Source of the DNA: Chloroflexota bacterium
Lineage (GTDB): Bacteria > Chloroflexota > Dehalococcoidia > Bin125
Length of the DNA stretch: 18,022 nucleotides
Assembly (NCBI GenBank): GCA_026707335.1
Contig: JAPOXB010000198.1
Span: 1 to 18,022 of the forward strand
Direction of reading: 5' to 3'
Shown piece by piece: positions 14,522-18,022 of this stretch; the stretch's first letter is position 1, and each line of letters starts with the position of its first letter. The notes beneath the pieces were generated by a model. It worked only from the letters and a program-made list of their open reading frames with translations, ran no database searches and was not told the DNA's origin. The translations under genes and the position numbers were made by a program.

Positions 14522-15009
14522 GCCCCGCGGGCGACCGGGTCGGGCAGGGCAGCGACGCCCACCGCTTCGGCGCGGGACGCCCCCTGGTGCTGGGCGGCGT
14601 CACCATCGCCGGCGGCGACGGCCTGGCCGGCCACTCCGACGCCGACGTGTTGACGCACGCCATCATCGACGCGCTGCTGGGCGCGGCCGGCCTGGGCGAC
14701 ATCGGCACGCACTTCCCCTCCGACGATCCCGCCTGGGAGGGCGCCGATAGCCTCGATCTGCTGCGCCGCACGGTCGCCAGCCTGGAGCAACGCGGGTATC
14801 GTGTGGGCAACGTGGACGCCACGGTGGTGGCGGAACGGCCCCGACTGCGGCCCCACGTGGCGGCGATGCGCGCGCGGCTCGCGGCCGCCCTCGCGGTCGA
14901 GCCGGACGCCGTCAGCGTCAAGGCCACCACGGCCGACGGGATGGGCGCGCTCGGTCGCGCGGAGGGCATCCAAGCGCAGGCGATCGCGCTGATCCGGCCG
15001 CGGGACTGA
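14518..15009 (+). CDS. ispF: 2-C-methyl-D-erythritol 2,4-cyclodiphosphate synthase
   Basis: IspF cyclises CDP-methylerythritol phosphate to the 2,4-cyclodiphosphate, releasing CMP, and is normally a trimer. The 163 residues have the metal-binding GQGSDAHRF (D13, H15) and H47 in DADVLTHA, the loop GDIGTHFPSDD and the C-terminal KATTADGMGALGRAEG. The length is standard. The start ATG overlaps the ispD stop as ATGA with little ribosome site of its own, so it depends on coupling. ispE and the other MEP genes are not in this window. Confidence 0.96.
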   Translation: MSPAGDRVGQGSDAHRFGAGRPLVLGGVTIAGGDGLAGHSDADVLTHAIIDALLGAAGLGDIGTHFPSDDPAWEGADSLDLLRRTVASLEQRGYRVGNVDATVVAERPRLRPHVAAMRARLAAALAVEPDAVSVKATTADGMGALGRAEGIQAQAIALIRPRD

Positions 15010-15042
15010 CGAGTGACGGGACGGAGCAGGAGCGGAGACGGC

Positions 15043-15126
15043 ATGACGCGGGTCAACCCCTACGTCCGCACGCTCAAGCGCCGCGGCGCGACCCTGCCCG
15101 GCGCCCCGCCGGCGCGCTGCCCCTGA
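15043..15126 (+). CDS. 27-codon leader ORF upstream of cysE, Cys codon near its end
   Basis: A short ORF begins with ATG 15043, 5 nt after GGAG within a purine-rich run (GGAGCAGGAGCGGAG), the strongest-looking ribosome site here. It encodes MTRVNPYVRTLKRRGA..., ending ARCP. The only cysteine codon (TGC, 15118-15120) is second from the end. All sense codons after the ATG end in G or C, as in real genes of this genome. No homologue is recognised. Its position, 90 bp before serine acetyltransferase, suggests a leader peptide sensing cysteine supply, but a lone Cys codon is weaker evidence than a run. A remnant of a former gene is the alternative. Confidence 0.45.
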   Translation: MTRVNPYVRTLKRRGATLPGAPPARCP

Positions 15127-15170
15127 GCGACCGCCGCCCGCATCCGCCCGTCCGTCCGACGCGCCCCCGG

Positions 15171-15209
15171 CCTGCTGCGCCGGCCCGTCGGCGGCGATTC
15201 CGCAGCAGG
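15171..15209 (+). promoter_or_regulatory. Hairpin covering the cysE ribosome binding site
   Basis: CCTGCTGCG (15171-15179) pairs perfectly with CGCAGCAGG (15201-15209). The 21-base loop can itself pair (CCG/CGG at 15180-15182 and 15189-15191). The 3' arm takes up the first part of the cysE site AGGAG (15207-15211), 4 nt before the ATG. Folded, it should reduce cysE initiation. Confidence 0.5.
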
Positions 15210-15215
15210 AGACCC

Positions 15216-15941
<726 letters not shown>

Positions 15942-15967
15942 CCGCCGCGACCGCATCGGAGAGACGC

Positions 15968-17419
<1,452 letters not shown>

Positions 17420-17450
17420 CGTTCCGAGCCCCGTGGGCGCCCGCGCAGCC

Positions 17451-17480
17451 TTGACGGCCTTCTTCGCGCCCCCATATGCT
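17451..17480 (+). promoter_or_regulatory. Sigma70-type promoter before the tRNA cluster
   Basis: TTGACG (17451-17456), an 18-bp spacer and TATGCT (17475-17480) predict a start near 17487, 50 bp before the first tRNA. A second -35-like TTGACA (17483-17488) lacks a good -10. Confidence 0.6.
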
Positions 17481-17484
17481 GCTT

Positions 17485-17517
17485 GACAGACGCGCGGCTG
17501 AGCGTGTCTTTTTGTTT
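17485..17517 (+). terminator. Terminator-like hairpin after cysS, before the tRNAs
   Basis: GACA..CGC pairs with GCG.TGTC (17485-17493 with 17502-17508, two bases bulged) and runs into TTTTTGTTT. It could end the cysS transcript. It lies just downstream of the tRNA promoter's predicted start, so its effect on the tRNAs is unclear. Confidence 0.45.
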
Positions 17518-17536
17518 GGGGCTCGGTTCGGGCTGA

Positions 17537-17612
17537 GCCCGAGTGGCGCAACTGGCAGCGCAGCCGATTTGTAATCGGCAGGTTGGGGGTTCGAATCCCT
17601 TCTCGGGCTCCA
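17537..17612 (+). tRNA. tRNA-Thr (TGT)
   Basis: A 76-nt cloverleaf with acceptor GCCCGAG/CTCGGGC, D-stem GCGC/GCGC, anticodon stem GCCGA/TCGGC with loop TTTGTAA (anticodon TGT, codon ACA) and TTCGAAT in the T-loop. CCA is encoded. The T-stem has two G-U pairs. It is the first of three tRNAs upstream of tuf. Confidence 0.95.
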
Positions 17613-17650
17613 ACCGCCGGCCGCGGGCTGCCAGCCCTGCGCCGGAGTGC

Positions 17651-17738
17651 GCTGGGGTGGGTGAGTGGCTAATACCACCGGTCTGTAAAACCGGCGCCCG
17701 GAAGGGCTACGCAGGTTCGAATCCTGCCCCCAGCACCA
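17651..17738 (+). tRNA. tRNA-Tyr (GTA)
   Basis: An 88-nt class II tRNA with acceptor GCTGGGG/CCCCAGC, anticodon stem CCGGT/ACCGG with loop CTGTAAA (anticodon GTA), a long variable arm, TTCGAAT in the T-loop and encoded CCA. Confidence 0.95.
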
Positions 17739-17817
17739 GACATCGCGGCCGCCCAGGGCGAGGGCCGCGCGCAGCGGCTCCCGGCAGGGGCGCCAGAGAA
17801 GCGAGGATGTGCGTCCG

Positions 17818-17893
17818 GCCCACATAGCTCAGTCGGTAGAGCGCGTTCTTGGTAAGAACGAGGTCTCCAGTTCAAATCTGGATGTGGGCTCCA
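17818..17893 (+). tRNA. tRNA-Thr (GGT)
   Basis: A 76-nt tRNA with acceptor GCCCACA/TGTGGGC, D-stem GCTC/GAGC, anticodon stem CGTTC/GAACG with loop TTGGTAA (anticodon GGT, codon ACC), TTCAAAT in the T-loop and encoded CCA. It ends 85 bp before the tuf start. Confidence 0.95.
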
Positions 17894-17978
17894 GTCGGTC
17901 AGCCGGCGCGCCCAGGCCCGCGGCAGGGCGCGCGCACAAGAGTCATCAACGGGCATTGAGAGACATCGAAGGAATCCC

Positions 17979-18022
17979 ATGGCGCGAGAGAGATTCGAAC
18001 GCACGAAGCCGCACGTGAACGT
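17979..18022 (+). CDS. tuf: Elongation factor Tu, first 14 codons only
   Basis: The frame MARERFERTKPHVN is nearly the invariant N-terminus of bacterial EF-Tu, which carries aminoacyl-tRNA to the ribosome. ATG 17979 follows AAGGA by 5 nt. The window ends before the GTP-binding loop, so everything beyond the N-terminus is inferred. A tRNA-Thr-tuf order is also found in E. coli (thrT-tufB). Confidence 0.9.
   Translation, partial: MARERFERTKPHVN

Noticed and set aside
15010..15215. T-box leader for cysE-cysS
   Set aside because: No T-box core sequence (AGGGTGG..ACCGCG) or terminator/antiterminator pair is present.
17483..17511. Perfect TTGACA as the tRNA promoter -35
   Set aside because: At 16-18 bp spacing only TGTCTT, GTCTTT or TCTTTT is available as -10, all poor. 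The promoter at 17451-17480 is better.
17739..17817. Possible hidden tRNA-Gly between tRNA-Tyr and tRNA-Thr
   Set aside because: No acceptor-stem pairing, T-loop or anticodon stem can be found in the 79 bp.

Overview
The window is a GC-rich, gene-dense bacterial chromosome segment. It holds 15 confident protein genes (two cut by the window edges), one probable 27-codon leader ORF, three tRNA genes, several promoters and hairpins, and one 420-bp stretch bounded by terminal inverted repeats. The likely source is a Chloroflexota (Thermomicrobia-like) or related Gram-positive-type lineage. This is inference from: a RicT/PSP1 protein next to holB, a PIN-TRAM/ispD/ispF/cysE/cysS cluster close to the Bacillus yacL-cysS order, the style of the HolB insertion, frequent GTG/TTG starts and GGAGG-type ribosome sites. 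No 16S or other decisive marker is present.

Left part. On the minus strand lysA-holB-ricT form a tightly coupled unit whose start and stop codons overlap (GTGA, then ATGA). A 284-bp divergent region with several dyads separates it from a plus-strand pair, a metallo-beta-lactamase-fold hydrolase followed by an M16 zinc peptidase that overlap by one base. Next comes a region of visibly lower GC, 5544-5963, bounded by 18-bp inverted repeats (17/18 matching). It carries a near-consensus sigma70 promoter, a foldable transcript and terminator-like hairpins. It looks like a small non-autonomous mobile element or IS remnant, and it sits directly upstream of glutamate dehydrogenase (gdhA) and an amidase.

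Middle part. Amidase (plus) runs tail-to-tail, overlapping by 31 bp, into a minus-strand set read as radical SAM protein, DinB-like protein, MFS transporter. A 279-bp divergent region follows. It contains a good promoter and, in the 5' leader of the plus-strand gene, a GCAA-loop terminator-like hairpin.

Right part. PIN-TRAM, ispD and ispF (two steps of the MEP isoprenoid pathway) are translationally coupled (TTGA, ATGA overlaps). A 206-bp leader follows with a 27-codon ORF ending in a Cys codon and a hairpin covering the cysE ribosome site. cysE (serine acetyltransferase) and cysS (cysteinyl-tRNA synthetase) make cysteine and charge tRNA-Cys. After a promoter and hairpin come tRNA-Thr(TGT), tRNA-Tyr(GTA), tRNA-Thr(GGT) and the first 14 codons of tuf (EF-Tu), recalling the E. 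coli thrU-tyrU-glyT-thrT-tufB order without the glycine tRNA.

I found no CRISPR array, prophage, defence system or complete insertion sequence. The most interesting novel candidates are the inverted-repeat element before gdhA and the cysE leader.
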